Counted from the stretch's first letter, positions 1 to 10,205 are shown. The stretch: DNA of 64,000 nucleotides from Ditibartonella apihabitans (GCF_002007485.1 NZ_CP015820.1:1426001-1490000), one strand, 5' to 3'. Notes: generated by a model not told the origin, from the letters alone. Numbers and translations are program-made.

Positions 1-145
1 TCACACCCCGTCTGTTTTTCACGCCATCGGTTGTGACAATATGAACTGCTCCGGCAAAATGGCTCATCGCATTACGATAGTCGACCGAGGAAACCGTTAC
101 AATCGGCTTGTCTGACGAAATTAAATGTGTTGAATGTTCAGTCAT
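1..145 (-). CDS. Flavin reductase-like domain protein, N-terminal part (runs off the window)
   Basis: Read on the minus strand from the ATG at 143-145, the frame stays open to the window edge (48 codons). The end of this part reads YRNAMSHFAGAVHIVTTDG, which matches the start of the flavin-reductase-like (FMN-binding split barrel, RutF/DIM6-NTAB type) domain, whose members reduce flavin with NAD(P)H for partner monooxygenases. Only the first strand and helix of the barrel are present, so the subfamily and substrate cannot be set. It is divergent from rpe, with about 200 bases of shared upstream DNA between them. Confidence 0.7.
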   Translation of the reverse strand, partial: MTEHSTHLISSDKPIVTVSSVDYRNAMSHFAGAVHIVTTDGVKNRRGV

Positions 146-349
146 AATTCAATTTTCAAATCTGCCGGTTGGTTCTTTTTCCATTTTTAGTAAAATTTAC
201 AGTGCATTAGTACGCAAAATTTTCCTAAAATGCTAGCAATCTCGGTTAAAATAACTTTGATAATGAATGCGTTCAGGTGTGGATCGGCCGAAAAACGGGT
301 TTTATACTGGAAAACTACGTGATAGGAAGCAGCAGCCGAGGAGATTGGA

Positions 350-1018
350 ATGTCTTTGCAACAAATAATTGCCCCTTCAATTCTGGCTTCAGACTTTTCT
401 CGTCTTGGTCAGGAAATTACAGATGTCGTCGCCGCTGGTGCTGACTGGATTCATGTTGACGTGATGGATGGTCATTTTGTGCCCAATATCACCTTCGGTC
501 CGGATGTTGTAAAAGCGATAAGACCGGTAACGAGCGCCGTCTTCGATGTCCATCTGATGATCTCTCCTGTTGATTCCTATCTGGAAAGTTTCGCCAAAGC
601 CGGAGCAGACATTATAACAGTCCACGCCGAATCGACTCCTCATCCGCACCGTTCTTTGCAGGCCATAAGAGCATTGGGCAAGAAAGCCGGCATTTCGCTT
701 AATCCGGGTACACCGGAACACATCATTGAATATCTTCTTGATCAAATTGATCTCATTCTTGTTATGACAGTCAATCCGGGATTTGGCGGCCAGAGTTTTA
801 TTCCGGCAATGGTCGAGAAAATCAAAAAACTACATGCAATGATTGGAAATCGGCCAATTACCCTCGAAGTTGATGGCGGAATTACAGTCGACACAATCGG
901 GAGCGCGGCTTCGGCTGGCGCAAACGCGTTTGTTGCAGGATCTGCAATATTTAAAAATGGTAATAAAGAAATTTACAAAACACGCATTGACGCCTTGCGC
1001 AAAGCAGCAAGACGCTGA
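350..1018 (+). CDS. rpe: Ribulose-phosphate 3-epimerase
   Basis: Interconverts ribulose 5-phosphate and xylulose 5-phosphate in the cytosolic pentose phosphate pathway. The 222-residue length is usual for the TIM-barrel family. The N-terminal [13 protein letters not shown] strand is present, as are the metal and acid/base residues: His35 and Asp37 in HVDVMDGHF, His68 in DVHLM, and Asp175 in EVDGG. The phosphate-binding loop [10 protein letters not shown] lies at 139-148. The ATG at 350 follows a GAGGAG ribosome-binding site. The gene ends 18 bases before purB, so the two are probably co-transcribed, which would link ribose supply to purine synthesis. Confidence 0.96.
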   Translation: MSLQQIIAPSILASDFSRLGQEITDVVAAGADWIHVDVMDGHFVPNITFGPDVVKAIRPVTSAVFDVHLMISPVDSYLESFAKAGADIITVHAESTPHPHRSLQAIRALGKKAGISLNPGTPEHIIEYLLDQIDLILVMTVNPGFGGQSFIPAMVEKIKKLHAMIGNRPITLEVDGGITVDTIGSAASAGANAFVAGSAIFKNGNKEIYKTRIDALRKAARR

Positions 1019-1036
1019 AACAGAAGGAACTCGATC

Positions 1037-2338
1037 ATGATACCGCGTTATTCCCGTCCTGAAATGGTCTCCATCTGGTCGCCAGAAACAAAATACCGCA
1101 TCTGGTTCGAGATTGAGGCACACGCTTGCACGGCATTAGCCAAACTCGGTGTTATTCCGGAAGAAGCTGCAAAAAATATCTGGGAAAAAGGTAGCAACGC
1201 AAAATTCGATGTCTCCCGTATTGAGGAGATTGAAGCTGTAACAAAACATGATGTTATCGCTTTTTTGACGCATCTTGCCGAATTTATTGGACCTGATTCG
1301 CGTTTTGTCCATCAGGGCATGACTTCTTCCGATGTGCTCGACACCACGCTCAATGTTCAACTGATGCGCGCCTCCGATATTTTGATCAAAGACATGGACG
1401 AGTTGCTTAAAGCTCTTAAAAAACGTGCCTTTGAATATAAAGACACCGTCATGATCGGTCGCAGCCACGGCATTCATGCAGAACCGACAACTTTCGGGCT
1501 TAAATTGGCATTTGCCTATGCTGAATTTTCACGCTGCCGCGCGCGGCTTGTCGCTGCAAAAGAAGAAATTTCTACCTGTGCCATTTCCGGTGCTGTCGGG
1601 ACATTTGCTAATATCGACCCGCGTGTTGAAGCCTATGTCGCCGATCAATTGGGTATGCGTCCCGAACCGATCTCGACGCAAATTATCCCGCGTGACAGAC
1701 ATGCTATGTTTTTTGCAACACTCGGTGTTATTGCTTCATCTATAGAACGTCTGGCAATTGAAATTCGTCACTTGCAAAGAACAGAAGTTCTTGAAGCCGA
1801 GGAATATTTCTCCCCCGGCCAAAAAGGGTCATCTGCAATGCCCCATAAACGCAATCCGGTTCTTTCAGAAAATCTCACCGGGCTTTCCCGCATGATACGT
1901 TCTTTCGCTTTTCCTGCCATGGAAGATGTTGCTCTTTGGCATGAACGCGACATTTCCCATTCCTCCGTCGAGAGATTTATCGGTCCGGATGCCACTATAA
2001 CTCTTGATTTCGCATTGGCACGGCTTACTTCGGTTATTGATAAGCTGCTCGTCTATCCTGAAAATATGATGAAAAACCTTAACAAGTTTCATGGTTTGGT
2101 GAATTCGCAACGCGTACTTCTGGCTCTGACACAAAAAGGCGTTAGTCGCGAGGATGCGTACCGGATTGTTCAACGTAATGCCATGCAGGTCTGGGAACAC
2201 GGGAAAGATTTCCTTCAGGAACTTCTTGCTGATCCTGATGTCCGTCGCGTTTTGAGCGAGGAAGAAATTCGCGAAAAATTCGATCTCGGATACCATACAA
2301 AACATGTTGATACGATTTTCCACCGGGTTTTCGGATAG
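1037..2338 (+). CDS. purB: Adenylosuccinate lyase
   Basis: Cleaves SAICAR to AICAR in the de novo purine pathway and adenylosuccinate to AMP, releasing fumarate each time. The 433 residues match the bacterial family. The fumarase/aspartase-superfamily signature GSSAMPHKRNP is near residues 263-272, with its mobile-loop serines, and the HQGMTSSDVLDT substrate-binding segment is near residue 93. It lies just downstream of rpe; purC, purS, purQ and purL follow within 6 kb, so most of the later purine pathway is grouped here. No frameshift or truncation is visible. Confidence 0.97.
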   Translation: MIPRYSRPEMVSIWSPETKYRIWFEIEAHACTALAKLGVIPEEAAKNIWEKGSNAKFDVSRIEEIEAVTKHDVIAFLTHLAEFIGPDSRFVHQGMTSSDVLDTTLNVQLMRASDILIKDMDELLKALKKRAFEYKDTVMIGRSHGIHAEPTTFGLKLAFAYAEFSRCRARLVAAKEEISTCAISGAVGTFANIDPRVEAYVADQLGMRPEPISTQIIPRDRHAMFFATLGVIASSIERLAIEIRHLQRTEVLEAEEYFSPGQKGSSAMPHKRNPVLSENLTGLSRMIRSFAFPAMEDVALWHERDISHSSVERFIGPDATITLDFALARLTSVIDKLLVYPENMMKNLNKFHGLVNSQRVLLALTQKGVSREDAYRIVQRNAMQVWEHGKDFLQELLADPDVRRVLSEEEIREKFDLGYHTKHVDTIFHRVFG

Positions 2339-2480
2339 ATTTTATGGTATTTATTCACATAATACATGGCTGTCGCCAATCAGAAATCGGCAAAGTTGTA
2401 TGATCTGATCTGTCTGATCGTCCAATTGCCTATTTAATGGTTACGGTTGATCAGTCGCGATTTTATCAAGAGGTCTTTGG

Positions 2481-3028
2481 ATGAGGGTAAATGAGGTTGA
2501 TATCCTAATTGTTCCCGGTTATCAGGGTTCTGGTCCTGATCATTGGCAAACACGGTGGGAGCAAAAGCTTTCAACCGCCCATCGTGTCGAGCAGGCCGAA
2601 TGGTCGAAACCCGTTCGTGAAGACTGGACTCGGGAATTAATCAAGGAAGTTGAAGCAGCTCAAAAACCTGTTGTCATTGTCGCCCATTCACTCGGCGTCC
2701 CCACATCTATCCTTTCGGTTCCTTTCTTGGTAAAAAAGTGCGGGGTGCTTTTCTCGTTGCTCCACCTGACGTGGCAAATCCCGATATTCGTCCAAAGCAC
2801 CTTATGACATTTGGACCCTACCCGCGTGACCGCTTGCCGTTTCCATCAATCGTTATAGCCAGTCGCAATGACGAATATTGCGATTTCGCCGTTGCCGAAG
2901 ATATTGCGAAAGACTGGGGCTCTTTATTTATTGATGCCGGTGAAGCCGGTCACATAAATTCTGCTTCGGGTTACGGTCCGTGGCCGGAAGGCCTTATGGT
3001 CTTTTCCCAGTTTCTGGGAAAGCTTTGA
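2481..3028 (+). pseudogene. RBBP9/YdeN-like serine hydrolase, split by a one-base deletion
   Basis: The first frame (from ATG 2481) reads a typical RBBP9/YdeN alpha/beta-hydrolase start: LIVPGYQGSGPDHWQ, then VIVAHSLGVP with the nucleophile serine. After about residue 86 it runs into unrelated sequence. The family sequence resumes in another frame as RGAFLVAPPDV, RPKHLMTFGPYPRD, ASRNDEYC and AGHINSASGYGPWPEG, which carries the catalytic Asp and His. The switch falls at a run of six A (2732-2737); a seventh A would give VKKVRGAF and one 182-residue protein of normal length. It is either a sequencing error or a recent pseudogene. The natural substrate of this family is not well defined. Confidence 0.8.
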
Positions 3029-3032
3029 GATG

Positions 3033-3062
3033 AAAAAAAATTTGCCGGGTCAAAAGCCCGGC
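3033..3062 (-). terminator. Rho-independent terminator of the DUF1476 gene
   Basis: The stem GCCGGG/CCCGGC (3044-3049 with 3057-3062) has a seven-base loop. On the minus strand it is followed by AAA and a run of eight T. It lies 34 bases past the stop of the minus-strand DUF1476 gene. Confidence 0.75.
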
Positions 3063-3095
3063 AGCTGAATAGATGGATGAGATTGACAATTCCAC

Positions 3096-3416
3096 TCAAG
3101 CGTTTCGAACACGCTCCAAAGATTCTTCTAGAAGTTGCGCCATTTTCTTGCGTAGGTCGGTTTCGCTAATTGCAACATTGGTAGCTTGAAAATCATGGAC
3201 AATTTTCTCGATAACCGCTTCCTCGTTCCCACGCTGGAATGAGGTTCTGACGACTTCTTTGGCGTATTCATCGGCAGCTTCGCCGGTTTTACCAAGACGG
3301 TCAGCAGCCCAAAGGCCGATCATGCGGTTGCGCTGTGCATTCGCTTTGAAACGAAGCTCCTCATCGATCATATATTTATGCTCGAAAGCATCCGCACGTT
3401 CTTTCATCCCGTCCAT
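3096..3416 (-). CDS. DUF1476 family protein (ATPase inhibitor subunit zeta)
   Basis: A 106-residue, all-helical, charged protein of the alphaproteobacterial DUF1476 family. Its Paracoccus member is the zeta subunit that inhibits F1-ATPase hydrolysis. The family hallmarks are the opening MKERADAFEHKY, then EELRFKANAQRNRMIGLWAA, and EYAKEVVRTSF. The start chosen is the ATG at 3414-3416, which has an AGGAGAG site eight bases upstream; a longer reading to 3488 adds residues unlike the family. It is divergent from purC across about 200 bases that must hold both promoters. The inhibitory role is known for the family, not shown here. Confidence 0.88.
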   Translation of the reverse strand: MDGMKERADAFEHKYMIDEELRFKANAQRNRMIGLWAADRLGKTGEAADEYAKEVVRTSFQRGNEEAVIEKIVHDFQATNVAISETDLRKKMAQLLEESLERVRNA

Positions 3417-3621
3417 GAGAATCTCTCCTAATTTTGCCATGATCCGGCTTGTCGGGATGTTCTTGCAACATTTAAATCCCGTTAGCAATAGTATACTGTA
3501 AATTAACTTGTATCAAAGCGGGAAATTTTGGTGTCTATCGACAAGAGATGATTGTGAAATACGCGGAATTGAGTTAGGGAAACATCAAGCTAATTTATCC
3601 GGTTAATTTAAGGAAAAAGCC

Positions 3622-4386
3622 ATGAACCGTCGTAATCGCGTCTATGAAGGCAAAGCAAAAATTTTATATGAAGGGCCCGAGCCGGGCACTTACATCCAGT
3701 TTTTTAAGGATGATGCTACCGCGTTCAATGCGAAAAAGCATGAAATTATTGACGGTAAAGGAGTTTTGAACAACCGCATATCGGAATATATTTTCACCCA
3801 GCTTGCACGTATCGGTATTCCGACACACTTTATCAAACGCCTCAACATGCGCGAACAGCTCATCAAAGCTGTTGATATGGTGCCACTCGAAGTTGTTGTT
3901 AGAAATGTTGCCGCCGGCTCTTTGTCGAAACGGCTCGACATCGAAGAAGGCACCCCCCTCCCCCAATCAATCATCGAATTTTACTATAAAAAAGACAAGC
4001 TTGACGATCCGATGGTGTCGGAAGAACATATTACTGCCTTCGGCTGGGCTACTCCTGCCGAACTTGAGGACATTATGCAACTTTCCATAAGGATAAACGA
4101 CTTTTTGACCGGCTTATTCGTCGGTGTCGGTATTGAGCTTGTGGACTTCAAAATGGAGTTTGGCCGGTTGTGGGAAGGTGACGTTATGCATATTGTATTG
4201 GCAGACGAAATTTCACCTGATTCTTCACGCCTTTGGGACATCAATACCAAGGAAAAAATGGACAAAGACCGCTTCCGTCGCGATATGGGCGGGCTGATCG
4301 AAGCCTATCAGGAAGTTGCAAAACGGTTGGGAATCATGAATGAGAATGAACAACCCCGACCAAATGGTCCTGTTCTTGTAAAATAG
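3622..4386 (+). CDS. purC: Phosphoribosylaminoimidazole-succinocarboxamide synthase (SAICAR synthetase)
   Basis: ATP-dependent ligation of aspartate to CAIR, giving SAICAR, which is the substrate of PurB upstream. At 254 residues it is the short bacterial form. It opens with the glycine-rich [11 protein letters not shown], has the signature [14 protein letters not shown] near residues 93-106, and the LVDFKMEFG strand near residue 173. Its ATG follows AAGGAAAAAGCC. The purS gene begins 58 bases later, with a GC-rich hairpin between the two. Confidence 0.97.
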   Translation: MNRRNRVYEGKAKILYEGPEPGTYIQFFKDDATAFNAKKHEIIDGKGVLNNRISEYIFTQLARIGIPTHFIKRLNMREQLIKAVDMVPLEVVVRNVAAGSLSKRLDIEEGTPLPQSIIEFYYKKDKLDDPMVSEEHITAFGWATPAELEDIMQLSIRINDFLTGLFVGVGIELVDFKMEFGRLWEGDVMHIVLADEISPDSSRLWDINTKEKMDKDRFRRDMGGLIEAYQEVAKRLGIMNENEQPRPNGPVLVK

Positions 4387-4393
4387 TTCATCG

Positions 4394-4412
4394 GGCGGCT
4401 TTCTGGGCCGCC
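4394..4412 (+). terminator. GC-rich hairpin between purC and purS (weak terminator or processing site)
   Basis: GGCGGC (4394-4399) pairs with GCCGCC (4407-4412). The T-run starts only five bases later and is interrupted (TTACCTTTTT). It may partly terminate or stabilise purC mRNA; full termination would separate purC from purSQL. Confidence 0.4.
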
Positions 4413-4444
4413 TTACCTTTTTGGCAAAAGAAATGCAGGAATAA

Positions 4445-4687
4445 ATGATGAAAGCGCGCGTAACCGTCACCTTAAAGACAGGCGTTCTTGATCCACAAGG
4501 TAAAGCCATTGTCGGCGCTTTGGATAGCCTTGATTTCAAAGGCATCGAGTCTGTCAGGCAGGGCAAAATTTTTGATATTGTGCTTAACGATCTCACCGAA
4601 GACGAGGCAAAAAAACGTCTGACAGCAATGTGTGAACAACTGCTCGCCAATACAGTCATCGAGAATTATCGGATAGAACTTCTCTAA
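4445..4687 (+). CDS. purS: Phosphoribosylformylglycinamidine synthase subunit PurS
   Basis: The small, 80-residue structural subunit that bridges PurQ and PurL in the three-part FGAM synthase. It matches the family start (KARVTVTLKTGVLDPQGKA) and the two-strand, helix repeat. Its presence agrees with the short PurL downstream, because organisms with the long single-chain PurL lack PurS. Two adjacent ATGs (4445 and 4448) are possible starts; a GCAGGA site precedes them. It ends 18 bases before purQ. Confidence 0.95.
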   Translation: MMKARVTVTLKTGVLDPQGKAIVGALDSLDFKGIESVRQGKIFDIVLNDLTEDEAKKRLTAMCEQLLANTVIENYRIELL

Positions 4688-4705
4688 TCGGAAACGGATA
4701 TTGTA

Positions 4706-5373
4706 ATGAAAACGGCTGTTATCCAGTTACCCGGACTAAATCGCGACCGCGATATGATTGACGCTCTCCGTTTGATTACCGGCGTAGAGCCTTTAAAGAT
4801 CTGGCAGACAGAGACGACAATTCCCGATGTCGATCTTATCGTTATCCCCGGTGGCTTTTCTTACGGAGATTATCTTCGTTGTGGCGCAATTGCCGCGCGC
4901 ATGCCGGTTATGAAAGCGGTGTTCGAACATGCGGAAAAAGGGACAAAGATTATCGGTGTCTGCAATGGTTTCCAAATTCTGGTTGAAGCCGGATTGCTTC
5001 CCGGTGCGTTGATGCGTAATGCCTCTTTGCGATTTGCTTGCCGCGAAGTCAAACTCCAAATTGTAAACGAGAAAACAGTATTTTCAAACGCCTATCATAA
5101 AGGCGAAATCATACGTTGTCCTGTCGCCCACCATGACGGTAACTATTATGCCGATAAAGATACTATCGAGCAACTGGAGGGAACGGACAGGTCGTATTTC
5201 GCTATGCCGAGGGGACAAATCCGAATGGATCAATCAATGATATTGCTGGCATCATCAACGAAAAGGGTAATATCCTGGGTTTGATGCCGCACCCGGAAGA
5301 TCTGATCGAACCTGCCCATGGCGGAATGGACGGAAAAAGACTGTTTACTAGCGCATTAGGACTTGCAGCATGA
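4706..5373 (+). pseudogene. purQ: FGAM synthase glutaminase subunit PurQ, C-terminal frameshift
   Basis: PurQ is a class I glutamine amidotransferase that feeds ammonia to PurL. The first about 158 residues are normal: [12 protein letters not shown] at the start, the [13 protein letters not shown] loop, and the nucleophile Cys in [13 protein letters not shown]. Near 5179-5183 (GGGAA) the reading leaves the family. One extra base there restores [37 protein letters not shown] and a stop at 5371-5373, giving 222 residues, the family length. As written, the frame ends at 5284 and lacks the catalytic His and Glu of PHPE, so it would be inactive. With purS and purL intact, sequencing error is the simplest explanation. 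The restored stop overlaps the next gene's ATG. Confidence 0.88.
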
Positions 5374-5770
5374 AAATTAAATATCTAGCGAGTTGTTCGT
5401 TTTATCCGTTATGTTAGCGCTCGTAGCCTGCACCGAAAAAGTTGGTCCGGGAAATATCGAACTTGCCAGCGGGGAACCGGCATTAAAGACCATGGAACGT
5501 GTAGCGCTAACGGCCAATCGCTGCTGGTTCAAATCGAATAAATCGGAATTCAGGCGCTATGGTTTTGAACCGGAATTGCAGTCATATTCAGGTCGCCCGC
5601 GCATGCTGATCGTTCCCAAAAACACACCTGGTGGCAAGCCGATTTTAGTCGTTGAAGCTGAGGGTAATCCTGCAAGGGTTTCCGTTTATGGTCCGCTTAT
5701 GGCAACCACTCATGGCAATGCTATAGCCGAGGACATCGACCGCTGGGTCAAAGGCGATAACCAGTGCTGA
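5370..5770 (+). pseudogene. Small putative lipoprotein between purQ and purL, frameshifted in the signal peptide
   Basis: The ATG at 5370 overlaps the restored purQ stop (ATGA) and starts MKIKYLAS, a basic n-region, but meets a stop at once. One base added between 5381 and 5396 joins it to the frame LFVLSVMLALVAC, a hydrophobic core with a lipobox LVAC, and a mature part of about 110 residues ending in WVKGDNQC. The whole would be 133 residues. Read without correction, only a TTG at 5393 could start it, leaving a signal peptide with no charged n-region. I do not recognise the mature domain. Its place inside the pur cluster seems positional rather than functional. Confidence 0.6.
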
Positions 5771-5822
5771 TTGAAAATTTTTTAGCGATGCTGAAAATAA
5801 ACTTGTTTGATGGAGCCAATCA

Positions 5823-8030
5823 ATGAGCGTGAAGAACGACATTGCCATTACACCCGAACTCATTGCTGCACACGGATTGAAGCCCGACGAATATGCGCGT
5901 ATTCTCGAGCTTGTCGGTCGTGAGCCATCGTTCACAGAACTCGGAATCTTTTCGGCAATGTGGAACGAACATTGCTCATATAAATCATCGAAGAAATGGC
6001 TCAGAACGCTTCCTACAAAAGGCGATTGCGTGATTCAGGGGCCTGGTGAAAATGCCGGCGTCGTAGATATTGGCGATGGCGAATGCGTTGTCTTCAAAAT
6101 GGAAAGCCACAACCACCCTTCCTATATCGAGCCATATCAGGGCGCGGCCACCGGTGTTGGCGGAATTTTGCGTGATGTGTTCACAATGGGAGCAAGACCG
6201 GTTGCGGCCATGAATGCGCTTCGTTTTGGTTCACCGGATCATCCACGCACGAGACATCTCGTCTCCGGCGTGGTTTCCGGTGTCGGCGGATATGGAAATG
6301 CATTCGGTGTACCAACCGTTGGCGGCGAAGTGAATTTTGACAAGAGCTATAATGGAAATATCCTCGTCAATGCATTTGCTGCGGGTATCGCTAAAACCAA
6401 TTCACTTTTTTATTCCAAAGCGGAAGGTGTGGGACTTCCTGTTGTTTATCTCGGCGCCAAAACCGGTCGTGACGGTGTCGGCGGTGCGACCATGGCTTCC
6501 GCCGAATTTGACGAGACAATTGGTGAAAAACGACCTACTGTTCAAGTAGGCGACCCCTTTACCGAAAAATGTCTGTTGGAAGCGTGCCTCGAACTTATGG
6601 CATCGGGTGCCGTCATTGCCATTCAGGATATGGGGGCAGCCGGCCTCACCTGCTCTGCCGTTGAAATGGGAGCAAAGGGCGATCTCGGTATCGAACTTGA
6701 TCTGGATCGTGTACCGGTTCGTGAAATCAATATGTCAGCTTACGAGATGATGCTTTCCGAAAGTCAGGAACGCATGCTGATGATTTTGAAACCGGAACTC
6801 GAAAAAGAAGCCGCTGCAATCTTCAAAAAATGGGGTCTTGATTTTGCTATCGTCGGGAAAACGACTGATGATTTACGCTTCCGCGTTCTTCATCACGGTG
6901 AAGAAGTCGCCAATCTTCCCATTAAAAAATTGGGTGATGAAGCGCCGGAATATGATCGGCCATGGGTAAAACCTGTAGAGGCTAAAGAAATAGATATCGC
7001 CAATATCCGACAGGTAAATCTGCAGGATGCGTTATTGAAACTTCTGGGTTCTGCTGACCAAAGTTCGAAGCGTTGGGTCTATGAGCAATATGATACCCTT
7101 ATTCAGGGAAATAGTCTGGTGCGCCCGGGCGGCGATGCCGGTGTTATCCGTGTCGAGGGGAATGCCCATAAGGCACTTGCTTTTTCTTCCGACGTTACAC
7201 CGAGATACTGTCAGGCTGATCCATTCGAGGGCGGTAAACAAGCTGTTGCCGAATGTTGGCGTAATCTCTGTGCAACCGGTGCCAAACCGCTTGCCTGTAG
7301 CGACAATTTGAATTTCGGCAACCCTGAAAAGCCTGAAATTATGGGCCAGCTTGTCTATGCAATCAAAGGTATTGGTGAAGCATGTAAAAAGCTTGATTTT
7401 CCGATCGTATCCGGAAATGTTTCGCTTTATAATGAAACCAATGGCGAGGGCATATTGCCTACCCCCACAATGGCCGGTGTCGGTCTGATCGAGGATTGGC
7501 ATAAGATGGCAAGAATTGATGGAATGAAAGACGGAGATCTTATCATTCTCGTTGGTGATTGTGGCTCCCATTTAGGACAATCAGTTTATTTACGCGATAT
7601 TTTGGGCAAGGCAGAAGGTACCCCTCCCCACGTTGATCTTGACAAAGAAAAGAAAAATGGCTGTTTCATCAGAAAATTGATAACAGCCGGAATGATCACC
7701 GCTTGTCACGATCTTTCTGATGGCGGCTTGGCAATTGCTCTGGCGGAAATGGTTATGAAATCGCATCATGGTGTAAGTGCGAAATTAACCGGAAAGACGT
7801 CGGCACATGCAGAGCTCTTTGGCGAAGATCAGGCGCGTTACCTGATATCTGTCAATGCCGACAAATATGCCGCTGTTGAAGAACAAGCCAAACAAGCCGG
7901 CGTAAAACTTACCAATCTGGGTAAAGTGACCGGTCAGGATCTTGTCGTTGAAGGACACATAAAACTCTCTGCCAAACAACTCGAAAATGCCTATGAAAGC
8001 TGGTTTCCGGACTTTATGGAAAATAAGTAA
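5823..8030 (+). CDS. purL: Phosphoribosylformylglycinamidine synthase subunit PurL
   Basis: ATP-dependent conversion of FGAR to FGAM using ammonia from PurQ. At 735 residues it is the short PurL that works with PurS and PurQ. Family marks are [18 protein letters not shown] near residue 38, the metal-binding [19 protein letters not shown] near residue 95, GGEVNFD, and in the second half [10 protein letters not shown] and [15 protein letters not shown]. The TGGAGCC site sits before the ATG. The gene is intact, in contrast to purQ. Confidence 0.97.
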   Translation: MSVKNDIAITPELIAAHGLKPDEYARILELVGREPSFTELGIFSAMWNEHCSYKSSKKWLRTLPTKGDCVIQGPGENAGVVDIGDGECVVFKMESHNHPSYIEPYQGAATGVGGILRDVFTMGARPVAAMNALRFGSPDHPRTRHLVSGVVSGVGGYGNAFGVPTVGGEVNFDKSYNGNILVNAFAAGIAKTNSLFYSKAEGVGLPVVYLGAKTGRDGVGGATMASAEFDETIGEKRPTVQVGDPFTEKCLLEACLELMASGAVIAIQDMGAAGLTCSAVEMGAKGDLGIELDLDRVPVREINMSAYEMMLSESQERMLMILKPELEKEAAAIFKKWGLDFAIVGKTTDDLRFRVLHHGEEVANLPIKKLGDEAPEYDRPWVKPVEAKEIDIANIRQVNLQDALLKLLGSADQSSKRWVYEQYDTLIQGNSLVRPGGDAGVIRVEGNAHKALAFSSDVTPRYCQADPFEGGKQAVAECWRNLCATGAKPLACSDNLNFGNPEKPEIMGQLVYAIKGIGEACKKLDFPIVSGNVSLYNETNGEGILPTPTMAGVGLIEDWHKMARIDGMKDGDLIILVGDCGSHLGQSVYLRDILGKAEGTPPHVDLDKEKKNGCFIRKLITAGMITACHDLSDGGLAIALAEMVMKSHHGVSAKLTGKTSAHAELFGEDQARYLISVNADKYAAVEEQAKQAGVKLTNLGKVTGQDLVVEGHIKLSAKQLENAYESWFPDFMENK

Positions 8031-8093
8031 CAAACCGTCGATTAGCTATTCAGCTTATGCTATTCTGACCGAATAAAATATAGGAGATGCATT

Positions 8094-8327
8094 ATGGCAA
8101 TGGACGCACATGAGATTGAGAAACTCATTCGTGATGGCATTCCCGATGCCAAAGTGACAATCCGCGATTTGGCCGGTGACGGTGAACATTATGCAGCCGA
8201 AGTCGTTGCCGAAAGCTTTCGCGGCAAGAACCGTGTACAGCAACATCAAATGGTTTATAACGCTTTGAAAGGCACTATGGGTGGTGTGCTTCATGCACTT
8301 GCCCTACAAACCAGTGTACCGGATTGA
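8094..8327 (+). CDS. BolA-like protein
   Basis: A 77-residue BolA/IbaG-fold protein with the C-terminal helix and conserved histidine region FRGKNRVQQHQMVYNAL. BolA-family proteins bind monothiol glutaredoxins and share a [2Fe-2S] cluster to sense or deliver iron-sulfur units. The neighbour 100 bases downstream is exactly such a glutaredoxin, which supports that role. The ATG follows TAGGAG. Confidence 0.92.
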   Translation: MAMDAHEIEKLIRDGIPDAKVTIRDLAGDGEHYAAEVVAESFRGKNRVQQHQMVYNALKGTMGGVLHALALQTSVPD

Positions 8328-8428
8328 CGCGGACTTTATTGCGAAAGGGCTTGTTTCATTCCCTTTTTAACCATACATATAACTCGATTTTTCGATAGCC
8401 TTAAGTGGCTTAAACGGAAGGAAAAGAA

Positions 8429-8761
8429 ATGACCGCTGCCCGCGATTTTATTGATAACGAAGTCAAATCCAATGACATTGTGCTGTTTATGAAAGGCACT
8501 CCCGGTTTTCCCCAGTGTGGTTTTTCTGGACAAGTGGTACAAATTCTGGATTATCTCGGACTTGACTATAAAGGTGTCAATGTATTGACTTCGGACGAAT
8601 TACGCCAAGCAATTAAAGACTATTCCAATTGGCCAACCATCCCGCAACTTTATGTAAAGGGAGAATTCGTTGGCGGCTGTGATATCATCCGTGAAATGTT
8701 CCAGAACGGTGAATTGCAGAATTTGCTTGAAGAGAAAGGCATAGCTGTTAAAACTGCCTAA
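8429..8761 (+). CDS. grxD: Monothiol glutaredoxin (Grx4/GrxD type)
   Basis: A 110-residue glutaredoxin with a CGFS active site (Cys30-Ser33) and the glutathione-binding [19 protein letters not shown] segment. CGFS glutaredoxins carry [2Fe-2S] clusters and pass them on, usually with BolA partners, rather than acting as disulfide reductases. It is paired with the bolA-like gene and followed by a terminator. Confidence 0.95.
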   Translation: MTAARDFIDNEVKSNDIVLFMKGTPGFPQCGFSGQVVQILDYLGLDYKGVNVLTSDELRQAIKDYSNWPTIPQLYVKGEFVGGCDIIREMFQNGELQNLLEEKGIAVKTA

Positions 8762-8793
8762 ATCATATCAGGACTATTGCCATTTTAATCATT

Positions 8794-8819
8794 GTGCCGG
8801 TCTTATGATCGGCACTTTT
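8794..8819 (+). terminator. Terminator after the glutaredoxin gene
   Basis: GTGCCG (8794-8799) pairs with CGGCAC (8810-8815), followed by TTTTGTT. It lies 33 bases past the glutaredoxin stop and just before the next gene. Confidence 0.6.
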
Positions 8820-8833
8820 GTTATAGGGACCCC

Positions 8834-10114
8834 ATGTCACATAATTCGAGCGAACAACAGCACATAGATGAGGTAAAGGCAAATCTTGGCTATAAAGAAT
8901 TTATAGTCATGATCGCAACACTTATGGCGACCAATGCAATAGCCATTGACATTATGTTGCCGGCAATGACTGACATGTCCCATAGTCTTCGGATGTCGGG
9001 GGAAAATGACCAACATTATATAATTTTTTCGTATCTTATCGGCTTCGGATTATCGCAATTGTTATTCGGGCCGATCAGCGACCGGTTTGGACGGCGCAAG
9101 CCTATCATAGCCGGTTTGATATTTTATTCACTTTCATCCGCAGCCTGTGCCTTTGCTCCAAGTTTTGCATGGTTATTGATATTGCGGGCTATTCAGGGAA
9201 TCGGAGCGGCGGCAACCCGCGTTCTCACAGTTTCCGTTGTGCGTGACATATATGGCGGTCGCCAAATGGCTGAAGTTATGTCCATTGTCATGATGGTCTT
9301 CATGATCGTTCCGGTTGTTGCGCCGGCAATCGGTCAAGCAATTATGGTTTTCGGTCATTGGCAATTCATCTTTCTCTTTATGGCATTGGCCGGTACCCTT
9401 ATCGCTTTCTGGGTTTATTTTCGCTTGCCCGAAACTTTGTATGAGGAACGTCCTCTAACCTTTTCGTCTGTTGGAGAAAGCCTTGTGATGGTCCTCTCAA
9501 ATCGCGTTTCTCTTTGCTATACGTTGGCATTTTCGATGGCGCTCGGGGGTCTATTTTGCACCCTTAACACCTCACAACAGATTTATGATGGAATTTATCA
9601 TCTTGGTCCGTGGTTTCCTGCGGCTTTTGCTCTTGTCGCCGCTTTTCAGGCCCTTTCCGCTTTTCTGAATTCGCTATTTGTGGGCCGCTTCGGAATGCGA
9701 AAAATTTCCCATTCTCTGTTGTTGATTTTTTGTTTCGCATCATTGATCTGGTTTATCGGCTCGATTTCTGCAGGAGGATCCACTCCATTTATATATTTCA
9801 TGGTGCTGCTTATCATCATCATGTTTTCCTATGGTGGATTAGGTGCCAATTTCAACTCGCTTGCCATGGAACCACTCGGAAAGGTTGCAGGAACTGCTTC
9901 CTCGGTATTCGGCTTTCTGCAAACGATTATCGGTGCAGGATTGGGATTTGTTATTGCGCAAAAATTTGACGGTACGACAATTCCGATTGCAGGAGGATTT
10001 TTTCTGCTTTCATGTGGCGCAATCATATTGATACTGATAGCCGAAAAAGGAAGGCTATTTTCCGGAGCCCGTCATAGATCTCATGTTACGCTCATGAATT
10101 CAGACAAAGATTGA
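8834..10114 (+). CDS. MFS drug-resistance transporter (Bcr/CflA type)
   Basis: A 12-helix inner-membrane proton antiporter of about 426 residues. It carries the MFS motif GPISDRFGRRKP after helix 2 and the helix-4 arginine stretch LRAIQGIGAAATRVLTVSVVRD, both typical of Bcr/CflA exporters (motif C of the 12-helix family). The start at ATG 8834 fits the GGGACC just upstream; an in-frame upstream extension would run through the terminator hairpin. The substrate is unknown. The gene converges with ttcA across a bidirectional terminator. Confidence 0.85.
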   Translation: MSHNSSEQQHIDEVKANLGYKEFIVMIATLMATNAIAIDIMLPAMTDMSHSLRMSGENDQHYIIFSYLIGFGLSQLLFGPISDRFGRRKPIIAGLIFYSLSSAACAFAPSFAWLLILRAIQGIGAAATRVLTVSVVRDIYGGRQMAEVMSIVMMVFMIVPVVAPAIGQAIMVFGHWQFIFLFMALAGTLIAFWVYFRLPETLYEERPLTFSSVGESLVMVLSNRVSLCYTLAFSMALGGLFCTLNTSQQIYDGIYHLGPWFPAAFALVAAFQALSAFLNSLFVGRFGMRKISHSLLLIFCFASLIWFIGSISAGGSTPFIYFMVLLIIIMFSYGGLGANFNSLAMEPLGKVAGTASSVFGFLQTIIGAGLGFVIAQKFDGTTIPIAGGFFLLSCGAIILILIAEKGRLFSGARHRSHVTLMNSDKD

Positions 10115-10205
10115 GCCCGCTATACCGGACAACATCACAAACTTACGATAGAACCGCTTGTCTTCTGCTGTTTCAGAATTGGCTTTCAGTTGTTTCTTAA
10201 AAGCA

